Shown here: positions 56,589 through 64,000 of the stretch, one piece after another
How positions within the stretch are numbered: position 1 is the first letter of the stretch
How the letters are laid out: every line of letters begins with the position of its first letter
Origin: Hyphomonas sp.
GTDB lineage: Bacteria > Pseudomonadota > Alphaproteobacteria > Caulobacterales > Hyphomonadaceae
Reading direction: 5' to 3'
NCBI RefSeq assembly: GCF_022844445.1
Contig: NZ_JALHLS010000002.1
Span: 310,001-374,000 of the forward strand
DNA length: 64,000 nt
The notes under the pieces: model-generated
The model's input: the letters and a program-made list of their open reading frames with translations, nothing else
Told to the model about the DNA's origin: nothing
The model's database searches: none
Position numbers and translations under genes: made by a program

Positions 56589-57748
56589 GTGTCTTTCCTG
56601 AATGGGGTTCTGTCTTTGAGATACTCGAAATCCGCGTCCACGGCCTGCCGTTCGCGCTCAAGATAATCGGCCACGGCCGCGCGAAAGCCGGCATGCGTGA
56701 TCCAGTGCGCCGAATGCGTCAGCACGGGCGCGTAACCACGCGCCAGCTTGTGCCCTCCCTGTGCGCCGGCCTCCACCGTCTTCAGGCCACGCGCAATCGC
56801 AAAATCGATGGCCTGATAGTAGCATGTCTCGAAATGCAGCATCGGACGCTGGTCAAGTGTACCCCAGTAACGGCCATAGAGCGTGTCCGATCCGATGAGG
56901 TTCATCGCCCCCGCAATCGGCTCGTTTCCCTCATACGCAAAAATGAAGAGTAGGTCATCGGCCATCCGCTCCCGAAGCAGAGAAAAGCTCTGGCGCGTTA
57001 GGTAGGGTGATCCCCACTTGCGGCTTCCGGTGTCCATGTAGAACTCGAAGAAGATGTCGAGATGCCCCTCGGTGATCTCGCTGCCACTGATATGCCGGAA
57101 GATCAGGCCCTCCTGCGCCTTCGCTCGCTCCTTACGCAGGTTCTTGCGCTTCTCGGAGGAGAGGGAGCCAAGGAAACCGTCAAACGATCCGTACCCGGCA
57201 TTCTGCCAGTGGAATTGCTGGTCCGTCCGGATCAGCAGGCCCGCATGTTCCAGCGCCGGCGCTTCGCTTTCTTCAATGAAGTTCATGTGGAAGGAGGAGA
57301 CATTCGTCTCCGCCACCAGTTGCAACGCGCCCTGCAGCAGCGCGGACTTGTACAGCGCCTCGTCCGTCCCCGGCGCCACCAGCCGCCGCCGCCCGGTCAC
57401 CGGGGTGAACGGCACTGCCGTGAGCAGCTTCGGATAATACGCCCCGCCCGCGCGCTCCCACGCCTCGGCCCAGCTCTGGTCGAACACGAACTCGCCGCGC
57501 GAATGGCTCTTGAACCACATCGGCATCGCCCCGCGCAGGCGCCCGCCCGCGTCATGGGCCAGCACATGCGCGCCCCGCCAGCCCGTGCGCGGGGTCGCGG
57601 CGCCGGAGGATTCCATGGCCTCCAGGAACTGCCAGCTGACAAACGGATCATACGCAAGCCCAGGCGGGTTTGCGACCGCGTTCCAGGCGGCCGGGTCCAC
57701 GGCGTCGAGCGATTTTATAATCGTGATACGAGGCAGGGCTGAGTCCAT
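56585..57748 (-). CDS. FemAB-like (DUF482) GNAT-fold acyltransferase
   Basis: The ATG at 57748 (MDSALPRITIIKSLDAV) is the likely start; the frame opens 15 codons earlier. The 387-residue protein has FVSWQFLEAMESSGAATPRTGWRGAHVL, NFIEESEAPALE, SLSSEKRKNLRKERAKAQ and GRYWGTLDQRPMLHFETCYYQAIDFAI, matching the PF04339 peptidogalycan-biosynthesis-like family. Such enzymes may transfer amino acyl groups; the substrate is not known. Confidence 0.88.
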   Translation of the reverse strand: MDSALPRITIIKSLDAVDPAAWNAVANPPGLAYDPFVSWQFLEAMESSGAATPRTGWRGAHVLAHDAGGRLRGAMPMWFKSHSRGEFVFDQSWAEAWERAGGAYYPKLLTAVPFTPVTGRRRLVAPGTDEALYKSALLQGALQLVAETNVSSFHMNFIEESEAPALEHAGLLIRTDQQFHWQNAGYGSFDGFLGSLSSEKRKNLRKERAKAQEGLIFRHISGSEITEGHLDIFFEFYMDTGSRKWGSPYLTRQSFSLLRERMADDLLFIFAYEGNEPIAGAMNLIGSDTLYGRYWGTLDQRPMLHFETCYYQAIDFAIARGLKTVEAGAQGGHKLARGYAPVLTHSAHWITHAGFRAAVADYLERERQAVDADFEYLKDRTPFRKDT

Positions 57749-57758
57749 GCCGTGCAAT

Positions 57759-58481
57759 TTAGGGCGCTGCGCGCGCCGGGTCGATATGCTCAAAGATGAT
57801 TGCCGGATTGTAAGCGCGCGCTAGGGCCAGCTCTGCCTCGCTGCGTACGGTCCATGTCACCAACGGCCTTCCCGCAGCGGCAGCCAGCGGCGCCGTCCGC
57901 GCCAGGTCTGAATGGTGCACGGCGAGGTAGTCGATCCCGTCCGCAATCGCGCGCTGCACGATGGCGTCAAAGGTTTCCGCATCGGTATAGCTCATCGGCA
58001 CAACCAGCTGCCCGCGCATCAGGCTCTCCGGCAGCGCGCGTACGCAGGCTTCGGAAAAGCTCATCGCGGCAGCCAGGCCCGGCCAGTCGGCCAGCCGGCG
58101 GGCAATCGTCTGCGCAAACGCCGCCGGGTCCGTCGTCCCGTCGATCTTCATTTCGCACAGCAGCGGCAGGTCGTGCGGCCAGAGGTCCAGGAGGTCCTCG
58201 AAGGCGGGGATCCGCTCGTCATGCCCCTTCAGGCCGATGGCTCTCAGCGCGCGGGCCTCACGTTCCTCGAACAGGCCTGTCGTATCGGTCATCCGCTCCA
58301 GCACCGGATCATGGAAGATCATCGCTGTGCCGCCTGCGGCCGGGCGCAGGTCGAACTCCACGCCGAGGCCCGCTTTCGCCGCCGCGCGAAACGCCGCCAG
58401 CGAGTTTTCCGGCGGTCCTTCCTTCAGCCACAGGCCCCGGTGGGCATAGGAATGGGCGGCAAGATCAAACCGGCGTGCCAT
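57759..58481 (-). CDS. glycerophosphodiester phosphodiesterase
   Basis: A 240-residue GDPD TIM barrel without signal peptide, so probably cytoplasmic. AHRGLWLKEGPPENSLAAFRAAAKAGLGVEFDLR holds the catalytic His and the Glu/Asp metal ligands; FHDPVLERMT holds the second catalytic His. It converts glycerophosphodiesters to glycerol-3-phosphate and an alcohol. It lies 10 bases before the FemAB-like gene. Confidence 0.9.
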   Translation of the reverse strand: MARRFDLAAHSYAHRGLWLKEGPPENSLAAFRAAAKAGLGVEFDLRPAAGGTAMIFHDPVLERMTDTTGLFEEREARALRAIGLKGHDERIPAFEDLLDLWPHDLPLLCEMKIDGTTDPAAFAQTIARRLADWPGLAAAMSFSEACVRALPESLMRGQLVVPMSYTDAETFDAIVQRAIADGIDYLAVHHSDLARTAPLAAAAGRPLVTWTVRSEAELALARAYNPAIIFEHIDPARAAP

Positions 58482-58484
58482 CGC

Positions 58485-58943
58485 TCAACCGATCTCGAAC
58501 ACGCCGTCGACCTCCACTGCCACACCCAGTGGCAGCGTCGGGCAGGCGACTGCCGAGCGCGCATGCTTGCCCGCCTCGCCGAACACTTCAACCATCAGAT
58601 CCGAACAGCCGTTCACCACCTGCGGAATGTCCACGAAGCTCGGCGCGGCATTCACGAACCCGCCCAGCTTCACCACGCGCTTGATGCGCGACAGATCACC
58701 CATCGCCGCCTTGCATTGCGCGATCAGGTTGATGCCGCAGATGCGCGCGGCATGCTGACCGGCAGAGAGTTCCATGTTCTCACCCAGCCGGCCGAGGATG
58801 CGACCTTCGGCGGTCGCGCTTACCTGGCCGGACACGTAGAGCAGGTTGCCGGTGATCACGAACGGCACATAGGTGGCCACCGGCTTCATCGGCGCGGGCA
58901 GCACGATGCCAAGGGCGTCAAGCTTTTCTTCGGGCGTAGGCAT
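58485..58943 (-). CDS. RidA/YjgF family protein
   Basis: A 152-residue protein with YVPFVITGNLLYVSGQVS, AARICGINLIAQCKAAMGDLSRIKRVVKLGGFVNA and a final PTLPLGVAVEVDGVFEI, typical of the RidA fold. Archetypal RidA deaminates reactive enamines and has an arginine near position 105; this longer form lacks the VARLP motif end, so substrate may differ. It is three bases before the GDPD gene. Confidence 0.85.
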   Translation of the reverse strand: MPTPEEKLDALGIVLPAPMKPVATYVPFVITGNLLYVSGQVSATAEGRILGRLGENMELSAGQHAARICGINLIAQCKAAMGDLSRIKRVVKLGGFVNAAPSFVDIPQVVNGCSDLMVEVFGEAGKHARSAVACPTLPLGVAVEVDGVFEIG

Positions 58944-59007
58944 GGGTTAGCTCCCTGAAATGGTTATGTCCCGTCCTAGCCGTTGACGGCGATCAAGTCA
59001 GCCCCGC

Positions 59008-60285
59008 TCAATCCTTCTCCCGGTCCTTCGCCATCCGCGCGCTTCGCCCGGTGATCACTGCGCCGGAGCCGAACTTCGCCCGCGCCCTGTCGGACGCCCG
59101 CTCTGCGGCGGCGCGCTTGGCCACCTTTGGGTCAATCAAGTCGGTCCCGTCCGAACGGAAGGGCGAAAGGCCGGAGAGGCCAACGCCGATCAGCCGGAAC
59201 TTCACGCGCCCGCCAGCTTCCTTCGCCAGCAGGGGGCGCGCCGTGCGGAACAATTCCTGGGCAAGCTGCGTCGGCGCATGCAGCGAGATGCGCCGCGTGA
59301 TCGGCTTGAAGTCTGCGGTCTTCAGTTTCAGCGTCACCACGACGCCGACCACCCCTTCGGCCTTGGCGCGGTCGGCCGTCTTCACGCTGAGGCGCCAGAG
59401 ATGGTCCTCCAGCAGGGCCAGGTCTGCCGTATCCTCGAAGAAGGTTGTCTCGCTGGAGACGGACTTTCGGTCATCGTGCGGGCTCACCTTGCGGTTGTCC
59501 CGCCCGTGCGCGCATTTCTTCAGCCACTCGCCCGTCTCGCCATAACGGCGGATCAGGTCCTTAAGGTCCGCATGCTGAATATCGGCGATCGTGTGGAAGC
59601 CATCCTTTGCCAGCGACTCGGCAAATTTCGGGCCTACCCCGTGCAGGAAGGCGGCGGGCTTGTCGGCGAGGAAAGCCTCGGCCTCATCCGGGGCAAGCAC
59701 GGCAAAGCCGCGCGGCTTGTCGAGTTCGCTGGCGGTCTTGGCGAGGAACTTGTTGGCCGAGAGGCCGATGGAGACCGTCACGCCCACCTTCTTCTCCACC
59801 TCCAGCGCCAGCCGGGCAAGGCTCGCCGCCGGGGGCGCGCCGTGCAATCGTTCGGTGCCGGAAAGGTCCAGATACGCCTCGTCGATCGACACCGGCTGCA
59901 CCAGCGGCGTCAGCTCGTCCATCAGCCCACGGATGGCCCGGCCGGCCTCGCTGTACTTGCGGAAATCCGGCGCCACCACCACCGCCTCGGGACACAGCTT
60001 CAGAGCCTTGAACATCGGCATGGCCGAGCGCACGCCGTAAAGCCGGGCCATGTAGCAACAGGTCGTCACCACCCCGCGCGTGCCCCCGCCCACGATCAGC
60101 GGTTTCTCCCGCAGGGCCGGATTGTCCCGCTTCTCGACCGAGGCGTAGAAAGCGTCACAATCGACATGCGCTATTCCCAGGGTTGCCAAAGCGTTATGGC
60201 TCACGACGCGCAGGCTGCCGCAGCTTGGGCAGCGGTCAAAATCTCCTGTCTTTACAAAGAGACAATCGCGGCAGAGGCTGGTCAT
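59008..60285 (-). CDS. dinB: DNA polymerase IV with N-terminal zinc-ribbon-like extension
   Basis: The ATG at 60285 gives 425 residues. The Y-family catalytic core is complete: IAHVDCDAFYASVEKRDNP, VSIDEAYLDLSGTERLHG (catalytic acidic pair) and GVTVSIGLSANKFLAKTASELDKP. The little-finger domain follows, with FRTARPLLAKEAGGRVKFRLIGVGLSGL. Unusually, the first 30 residues form a zinc-ribbon-like C-x-x-C...C-x-x-C (LCRDCLFVKTGDFDRCPSCG). DinB bypasses DNA damage with low fidelity. I did not see a GTTC-N7-GTTC LexA box in the 136-base divergent region. Confidence 0.93.
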   Translation of the reverse strand: MTSLCRDCLFVKTGDFDRCPSCGSLRVVSHNALATLGIAHVDCDAFYASVEKRDNPALREKPLIVGGGTRGVVTTCCYMARLYGVRSAMPMFKALKLCPEAVVVAPDFRKYSEAGRAIRGLMDELTPLVQPVSIDEAYLDLSGTERLHGAPPAASLARLALEVEKKVGVTVSIGLSANKFLAKTASELDKPRGFAVLAPDEAEAFLADKPAAFLHGVGPKFAESLAKDGFHTIADIQHADLKDLIRRYGETGEWLKKCAHGRDNRKVSPHDDRKSVSSETTFFEDTADLALLEDHLWRLSVKTADRAKAEGVVGVVVTLKLKTADFKPITRRISLHAPTQLAQELFRTARPLLAKEAGGRVKFRLIGVGLSGLSPFRSDGTDLIDPKVAKRAAAERASDRARAKFGSGAVITGRSARMAKDREKD

Positions 60286-60421
60286 GGCGCTGTTTTCCCG
60301 CCGCTTTTGTCTGTCGCCGCAAACCCGCCGCCGGACCGGCATAAAAGCGTGTTAACTTTTGACAGTATAACTGAATAACGTTGAGCAGCATTCGTGCGAA
60401 TCGTCAGCAAAATCGAGCAGT

Positions 60422-60811
60422 ATGGCCAAGGACACCCCCCGAACAGTGCTGGTTGTTGAGGATAACGACCTCAACATGCGCCTGTTCTGTGACTTGTTAG
60501 GCGCCTACGGCTTCAAGACCTTCCAGTGCCGGGACGGGGCGAAGGCGGTGGAAATCGCCCGCAAGGAACTACCCGACCTGATCATCATGGACATCCAGCT
60601 GCCGGAAGTCTCCGGCCTCGACATCACCCGCTGGCTGAAGGACGATAAGAAGGTTGCCCACATTCCGGTGCTCGCCGTCACCGCCTTTGCGATGCGCACT
60701 GACGAACAGCGCGTGCGCGAAGCCGGATGCGAAGGTTACCTTTCCAAGCCGATCCAGATTGCCTCCTTCATCCGAGCAGTCGAATCGCTGATGCCAAAGG
60801 AACCGGCATGA
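60422..60811 (+). CDS. divK: single-domain response regulator DivK
   Basis: A 129-residue receiver domain, phospho-acceptor D57 in LIIMDIQLPEVSGLDITRWLK, with LAVTAFAMRTDEQRVREAGCEGYLSKPI at the end. This sequence and the following pleD (4-base overlap) match the DivK-PleD pair of Caulobacter. DivK controls CtrA activity through DivL and the DivJ/PleC kinases. A TTAAC half-site like a CtrA box lies at 60352-60356. Confidence 0.95.
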   Translation: MAKDTPRTVLVVEDNDLNMRLFCDLLGAYGFKTFQCRDGAKAVEIARKELPDLIIMDIQLPEVSGLDITRWLKDDKKVAHIPVLAVTAFAMRTDEQRVREAGCEGYLSKPIQIASFIRAVESLMPKEPA

Positions 60812-62175
60812 GTGCAAGGATCCTGGTTGTTGACGATATCGAAGCCAACCGGCGCCTCCTGCAAGCCAAGCTGGAGGCGCAATACCATTCGGTGATCCTC
60901 GCCAGCAGCGGTCCGCAGGCGCTCGAAATTGCAAGATCGCAAGACCCTGAAATCATCCTGCTCGACGTGATGATGCCCGGCATGGACGGCTACGAAGTCT
61001 GCCGACGGCTCAAGGCCGATCCGGTCACGGCGCATATTCCGGTCGTGATGGTCACCGCGCTCAGCGACGCGGAAGACCGGGTGCGCGGACTTGATGCAGG
61101 TGCGGAAGATTTCCTCACCAAGCCTGTGGATGATTTTCTCCTGAATTCGCGCGTCAACACGCTGATGCGCTATAACGCCGTTACTTCGGAATTGCGCAAG
61201 CGCGAGGCCAGCGGCCTCAAGACCGGCGCGATGGAGAACGGCGGTGGCGAGGAGCCGGAAGGCCCGGCTCGTGTCTTCCTGATCGACGACAATCCGCGCA
61301 CCTCCGCCCGCATTGCTACGCTGTTGCGGGACAACGGCCACAAGGTGATGACGCTGCTGGAGTCCGGCAACATGGGCGACCTGGCGCAGGAGCGCACGGA
61401 TGTGCTGCTCCTGTCGCTGTTGTCGAAGAGCTTCGATCCGCTGAAACTCTGCGCCCATTTCAAGACGAACGATGTCACCCGCGCCGTCTCGATCCTGCTG
61501 ATCTGCGATCCGCTGGAGCGCGCCAAGGCGGTAAAAGGCCTCGAGATCGGCGCGAGCGATATGATCATGGCGCCCGTTGACACGCAGGAACTGCTTGCCC
61601 GCGTCCGCACGCAGACGCGCCGTACACGGTATGTCGAGATTCTGCGCGAGCGGGTGGACCGCGGCCTTGAGCTGTCAGTGATTGACCAGCTCACCGGGCT
61701 GTACAATCGCCGCTACATGACCAGCCAGCTGCAGCAATACATGCACCGTGCCGTGATGGGCGCAAAGCCGCTGTCGGTGATGATGCTCGACATCGACCAT
61801 TTCAAACCGATCAATGACACGCATGGCCACCAGGCAGGCGACGAGGTGCTGCAGGAACTGGCTGACCGCCTGCGCCACAATATCCGCCCGATGGACGTGG
61901 CCTGTCGTCCGGGTGGGGAAGAGTTTCTCGTGATCCTTCCCGAGACATCGGGCGAACTCGCCTATGCGGCGGCCGAACGCGTGCGAAAGGCAATTGCCGC
62001 CGATGCCTTCAGCGTCCTCAGCGACACGCAGCGAATTTCGGTCACCGTCAGCGCCGGAGTCTCCAGCCTTCAGGGGGCGGAAGACACGATGGCGGAATTG
62101 CTCGCCCGGGCCGATTCGGCGCTTTACCAAGCCAAGGCCGCCGGTCGCAACCGCGTGCAGACCCTCGCTGCCTGA
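60808..62175 (+). CDS. pleD: PleD-type diguanylate cyclase (REC-REC-GGDEF)
   Basis: The ATG at 60808 overlaps the divK stop. It has 455 residues: receiver 1 with D53 (IILLDVMMPGMDGYEV), a degenerate second receiver (about 150-280) without the usual acceptor Asp, and a GGDEF domain with the active-site G-G-E-E-F at 369-373. An inhibitory RxxD site (RPMD) precedes it by five residues. When phosphorylated, PleD makes c-di-GMP and directs the swarmer-to-stalked transition. Confidence 0.95.
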   Translation: MSARILVVDDIEANRRLLQAKLEAQYHSVILASSGPQALEIARSQDPEIILLDVMMPGMDGYEVCRRLKADPVTAHIPVVMVTALSDAEDRVRGLDAGAEDFLTKPVDDFLLNSRVNTLMRYNAVTSELRKREASGLKTGAMENGGGEEPEGPARVFLIDDNPRTSARIATLLRDNGHKVMTLLESGNMGDLAQERTDVLLLSLLSKSFDPLKLCAHFKTNDVTRAVSILLICDPLERAKAVKGLEIGASDMIMAPVDTQELLARVRTQTRRTRYVEILRERVDRGLELSVIDQLTGLYNRRYMTSQLQQYMHRAVMGAKPLSVMMLDIDHFKPINDTHGHQAGDEVLQELADRLRHNIRPMDVACRPGGEEFLVILPETSGELAYAAAERVRKAIAADAFSVLSDTQRISVTVSAGVSSLQGAEDTMAELLARADSALYQAKAAGRNRVQTLAA

Positions 62176-62237
62176 TTGACAGGCACGCGCGCCCGCGCGA
62201 CAGCCGGACATGACCAGATCGTCGGGCAGCGCGAACC

Positions 62238-63476
62238 ATGTCTAACCGTTTCGCGGCTTTCCGGCATTCCTCCTATACCCGCTATTTCCTCTCCCGCTTC
62301 CTGACGTCCTTCTCGGCGCAGATCGTGTCGGTCTCCGTGGCCTGGCAGATGTATGACGAGACGCGCAGCGCGGCGCTGCTCGGCTGGATCGGGCTCGTGC
62401 AATTCCTGCCGGCGCTGCTGCTGGTCGTCGTCACCGGCAATGCCGCCGACCGGCTGGGCCGGCGCCTTGTGATGGGCTGCGGGGCGCTGGTGATGATGAG
62501 TTGCGCCGCCAGTATCCTCCTTCTGGTGCTGAACGGCCGGTTCGAACCCGTCCTCGTGCTCGCCATCCTCACGCTGTTCGGCGCCGCCCGCGCCTTCTAT
62601 GGCCCTGCCGCGACGAGCCTCGCGGTGAACCTGGTGCCACGCGAGGATTTCCCGAACGCGGTCGGCTGGATCACCTCGTCCTGGCAGATGGCCACCATCG
62701 CCGGCCCAGTGGTCGGCTCGCTGCTCTACGGCCTCGCGCCGGAGGCGTCTTATGGCACCGCCACCTGCCTGTTCATTGCGGCCGCCGCACTGATCTTCTC
62801 GATCCCGAAGCCCAACCAGATCGTCAGCCGTGAGCCGCCGACCCTGGCGAGCATCCTTGGCGGCTTCCGCTATGTCTGGAAGGACAAAGTGGTCCTGGGG
62901 GCGATCTCGCTGGACCTGTTCGCCGTGCTGCTTGGCGGGGCGGTAGCCCTGATGCCTATCTATGCGCGCGACATCCTGCATGTCGGCGAGTTGGGCCTCG
63001 GCCTCCTGCGCGCCTCGCCCGGAATCGGCGCGATCATCGCAATCGCGCTGATCACGGCGTTTCCGATCAAGGATCATGCCGGCTGGATCCTGCTGGCAGC
63101 GGTGGCGATGTTCGGCCTTGCGACGGCCGTGTTTGGGGGCTCGACGCTGGCCTGGGTGTCGATCCTGGCGCTGATGTGCGTCGGCGGGTTCGACATGATC
63201 TCGGTCTATGTGCGCGAGATCATCCTGCAGCTCTGGACACCCGATGAGGTAAGGGGCCGGGTCAACGCCGTGAACTCTATCTTTGTCGGCGCCTCAAACG
63301 AGCTGGGCGAGACACGCGCAGGCTTCATGGCGGCTGTGACCGGACCGGTGTTTACCGTGGTGGCAGGCGGGGTCGCCGCCATCGGCGTCGCCGCCGCCGC
63401 AATCTTCATCTTTCCCGGTCTGCGCCGGATCCGTTACCTGAACGAGCGGGACGTGGCCGCCGAAAAGGCCTCCTGA
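62238..63476 (+). CDS. MFS-type exporter (EntS/MFS_3 family)
   Basis: A 412-residue protein with 11-12 membrane helices. The loop between helices 2 and 3 has the GNAADRLGRRLVMGCG motif, and AVAWQMYDETRS-like SVAWQMYDETRSAALLGW opens the family. Late SIFVGASNELGETRAGFMAAVTG is typical of the MFS_3 group that exports siderophores or drugs. Substrate unknown; no biosynthesis genes lie nearby. Confidence 0.88.
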   Translation: MSNRFAAFRHSSYTRYFLSRFLTSFSAQIVSVSVAWQMYDETRSAALLGWIGLVQFLPALLLVVVTGNAADRLGRRLVMGCGALVMMSCAASILLLVLNGRFEPVLVLAILTLFGAARAFYGPAATSLAVNLVPREDFPNAVGWITSSWQMATIAGPVVGSLLYGLAPEASYGTATCLFIAAAALIFSIPKPNQIVSREPPTLASILGGFRYVWKDKVVLGAISLDLFAVLLGGAVALMPIYARDILHVGELGLGLLRASPGIGAIIAIALITAFPIKDHAGWILLAAVAMFGLATAVFGGSTLAWVSILALMCVGGFDMISVYVREIILQLWTPDEVRGRVNAVNSIFVGASNELGETRAGFMAAVTGPVFTVVAGGVAAIGVAAAAIFIFPGLRRIRYLNERDVAAEKAS

Positions 63477-63486
63477 TACGCGAAAA

Positions 63487-63507
63487 CCCGCGCCGTTAAA
63501 GCGCGGG
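63487..63507. terminator. bidirectional hairpin terminator between MFS gene and rpmG
   Basis: CCCGCGC and GCGCGGG form a perfect 7-pair stem with a 7-base loop. A-tracts and T-tracts on both sides (GAAAA before, CTTTC after) make it a plausible Rho-independent terminator for the convergent MFS and rpmG genes. Confidence 0.75.
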
Positions 63508-63536
63508 CTTTCAAAAATTCCCTAAAGAACAGGATC

Positions 63537-63704
63537 TTACTTGATCTTGCCTTCTTTGAAGTCGACGTGCTTCTTGGCAACCGGATCGTACTTACGCTTC
63601 ACCATTTTCTCGGTCATCGTGCGCGGATTCTTCTTCGTCACGTAGAAAAAGCCCGTGTCAGCCGTCGAATTGAGGCGAATCTTGATCGTGGCGGGTTTGG
63701 CCAT
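63537..63704 (-). CDS. rpmG: 50S ribosomal protein L33
   Basis: A 55-residue protein: [20 protein letters not shown], then [22 protein letters not shown] and [12 protein letters not shown]. This is the complete alphaproteobacterial L33, located at the large-subunit E site. It lacks the CxxC zinc pair of the cysteine-containing L33 forms. It is too short for most ORF lists. A terminator follows it. Confidence 0.96.
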   Translation of the reverse strand: MAKPATIKIRLNSTADTGFFYVTKKNPRTMTEKMVKRKYDPVAKKHVDFKEGKIK

Positions 63705-63779
63705 GGGGTGGCCCTTCTCGAATGGGGTTGAAACCGGAAACCGGGCTTATTGACGATCTGGCTGTCTTAAGTCAAGCGC

Positions 63780-64000
63780 TCAAAGCCTGTCGGTTGCGTG
63801 GCCGGACCGGCTCCAGCGCAGGAATGGCGGGCCGGGCTCGTGGCCGGGCTTGGCGAGGCGCTCGCCGATCTCGCCCAGCATGAAGCGGGTCACCGAAGGC
63901 AGGTCCAGCTTCAGGGCGTCCGACAGGGTCACCCATTGCAGGTCCGACAGTTCGGCGCCGTCCACCGGGGGACGCTCGTCGATCAGGGCCTGTTCGGCTT
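63780..64000 (-). CDS. NUDIX hydrolase (3' end only, cut by right edge)
   Basis: The reading frame is open to the right edge, so only the last 73 residues are seen. They read AEQALIDERPPVDGAELSDL, then QWVTLSDALKLDLPSVTRFMLGEI, which resembles the C-terminal helix region of NUDIX hydrolases such as CoA or ADP-ribose pyrophosphatases. The NUDIX box itself lies outside the window. The in-frame GTG at 63965 is not the real start. The end is basic (RSGHATDRL). Confidence 0.6.
   Translation of the reverse strand, partial: AEQALIDERPPVDGAELSDLQWVTLSDALKLDLPSVTRFMLGEIGERLAKPGHEPGPPFLRWSRSGHATDRL

Noticed and set aside
60286-60421. LexA box and sigma-70 promoter between dinB and divK
   Set aside because: No GTTC-N7-GTTC pair is present. 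The TTGACA at 60359 has no matching -10 at 16-18 bases.
1-64000. CRISPR array, integrase, transposase or other mobile element
   Set aside because: No regularly spaced repeats, IS ends or recombinase motifs were seen. The GH19 lysin and DUF1353 alone do not make a prophage.

Overview
The window is GC-rich, densely packed bacterial DNA from an alphaproteobacterium. The best guess is a stalked or budding, Caulobacter-like lineage such as Hyphomonadaceae. The evidence is a divK-pleD cell-cycle pair, a cytochrome c maturation cluster next to degP, a two-component pair and glnE, a methylmalonyl-CoA mutase heterodimer, dispersed gatC/gatA/gatB, and frequent 4-base ATGA overlaps. The genus is inferred from gene content, not proven. 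No rRNA, tRNA, CRISPR array, transposase or integrase was seen.

Region 1 (1-10 kb) is the most unusual part. It holds a TIR-TM-WD40 protein cut by the left edge, a TIR-TM-OmpA protein, and a 1425-residue protein joining a helical/TRAFs-binding-like region, a trypsin-like protease with an intact triad, a YkuD-like His/Cys segment and a peptidoglycan-binding domain. A DUF1353 protein and a divergent RyR-domain protein follow. This looks like an undescribed TIR-based signalling or conflict system tied to the cell wall. Region 2 (10-17.5 kb) continues with a tyrosine phosphatase, a bifunctional penicillin-binding protein translationally coupled to an unknown four-helix membrane protein, an unknown protein, and an orphan ParA-type ATPase with an unknown partner. 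A perfect inverted repeat lies in front of parA. About 0.8 kb without a recognisable gene follows.

Region 3 (18.3-34.2 kb) has a DnaJ-like co-chaperone, a decayed TPR lipoprotein gene, a DUF1761 membrane protein, a PepSY-regulator-kinase set and ccmI-ccmE-ccmF. The block ccmH-degP-regulator-kinase then lies on the opposite strand, as if inverted in place before glnE. A frameshifted TerB-like gene sits between ccmH and glnE.

Region 4 (34.2-50 kb) carries an EF-hand protein and an ECF sigma/anti-sigma/CpxP-like operon. A long minus-strand operon follows, running from both methylmalonyl-CoA mutase subunits through YbjQ and a zincin protease to an amidase and a GFA protein. Next come two small membrane proteins and a GH19 lysin, a CMD-SDR pair, a nitronate monooxygenase behind a TetR-like palindrome, an AEC transporter with ruvX, and gatC. 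Region 5 (50-64 kb) holds gatA and gatB separated from gatC by minus-strand genes. After these come HIT, FemAB-like, glycerophosphodiesterase, RidA and dinB genes on the minus strand, then divK-pleD, an MFS exporter, rpmG and the end of a NUDIX gene cut by the right edge.

The strand bias of G over C appears to change sign between about 24 and 31 kb, independent of gene direction. This may place the window near a replication terminus or a rearrangement joint.
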